Assembly (NCBI GenBank): GCA_047459075.1
Contig: VSCH01000100.1
Span: 1 to 5,784, forward strand
Length of the DNA: 5,784 nt
Direction of reading: 5' to 3'
From: ZC4RG19 sp017577565
Lineage (GTDB): Bacteria; Actinomycetota; Acidimicrobiia; Acidimicrobiales; VFJN01
Below the pieces are notes generated by a model. That model was not told the origin of the DNA, did no database searches, and saw only the letters and a program-made list of their open reading frames with translations. Below are positions 5,759 through 5,784 of the stretch, piece by piece. The position numbers and the translations under genes were made by a program. Numbering within the stretch: position 1 is the first letter of the stretch; each line of letters begins with the position of its first letter.

Positions 5759-5784
5759 CTGAGAAACCTGACCAGAGTTCTCAG
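5759..5784. promoter_or_regulatory. 26-bp dyad, candidate operator for the sulfite reductase-cysH operon
   Basis: The outer arms are CTGAGAA (5759-5765) and TTCTCAG (5778-5784), a perfect 7-bp inverted repeat. The inner arms CTG (5768-5770) and CAG (5773-5775) are centred on the same point, so 10 of 13 base pairs across the centre are symmetric. It starts 36 bases upstream of the sulfite reductase ATG, where a promoter would lie, and is much more AT-rich than its surroundings. Size and symmetry fit a dimeric repressor site, for example Rrf2-family regulators of sulfur or Fe-S metabolism, but the regulator is not identified. The dyad reaches the window edge and could be longer. Confidence 0.55.

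Noticed and set aside
4281..5762. A 493-codon open frame on the + strand antisense to the sulfite reductase.
   Set aside because: Its Ala/Gly/Val/Asp-rich sequence mirrors the codons of the true gene and has no recognisable motif.
5753..5784. A consensus sigma-70-like promoter for the sulfite reductase within the visible upstream region.
   Set aside because: No convincing -35/-10 pair with correct spacing could be found in the 61 visible bases; the promoter may extend past the window edge.

Overview
The window is very GC-rich DNA with third codon positions almost always G or C, GTG starts and stop/start overlaps. This fits a high-GC actinobacterium. An acidimicrobial-type lineage is possible, but that is a guess from protein flavour only. 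I see no mobile element, CRISPR array, tRNA or rRNA.

Layout: two convergent transcription units. On the + strand, bases 2-2834 hold three tightly coupled genes: the 3' part of a DegV-family (fatty-acid-binding) protein, an alpha/beta hydrolase, and a 12-segment MFS exporter of the MFS_3 / EntS-like type. The first two junctions are identical 4-base GTGA overlaps, so the three genes are probably co-translated. After a gap of about 137 bases comes a 66-residue acidic protein of unknown function (2972-3172) with its own strong Shine-Dalgarno sequence. On the - strand, a siroheme/[4Fe-4S] sulfite reductase (5723-3951) is followed 20 bases later by a [4Fe-4S] APS reductase, CysH (3930-3238). The two units meet at a large nested GC hairpin (3173-3226) that probably terminates both.

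Function: the - strand pair carries out two consecutive steps of assimilatory sulfate reduction, APS to sulfite (CysH) and sulfite to sulfide (sulfite reductase). ATP sulfurylase, ferredoxin and siroheme genes are not in the window. The pair is preceded by a 26-bp dyad-symmetric sequence at the window edge that looks like a repressor operator. The + strand operon suggests handling of an acyl or other hydrophobic compound (binding protein, hydrolase, exporter), but the substrate cannot be read from sequence.

I did not find a clearly new biological system. The points most worth a second look are the operator-like dyad upstream of the sulfite reductase, the extra cluster-type cysteines in the first half of that enzyme together with a probable Tyr-Cys crosslink pair, and the uncharacterised small acidic protein.
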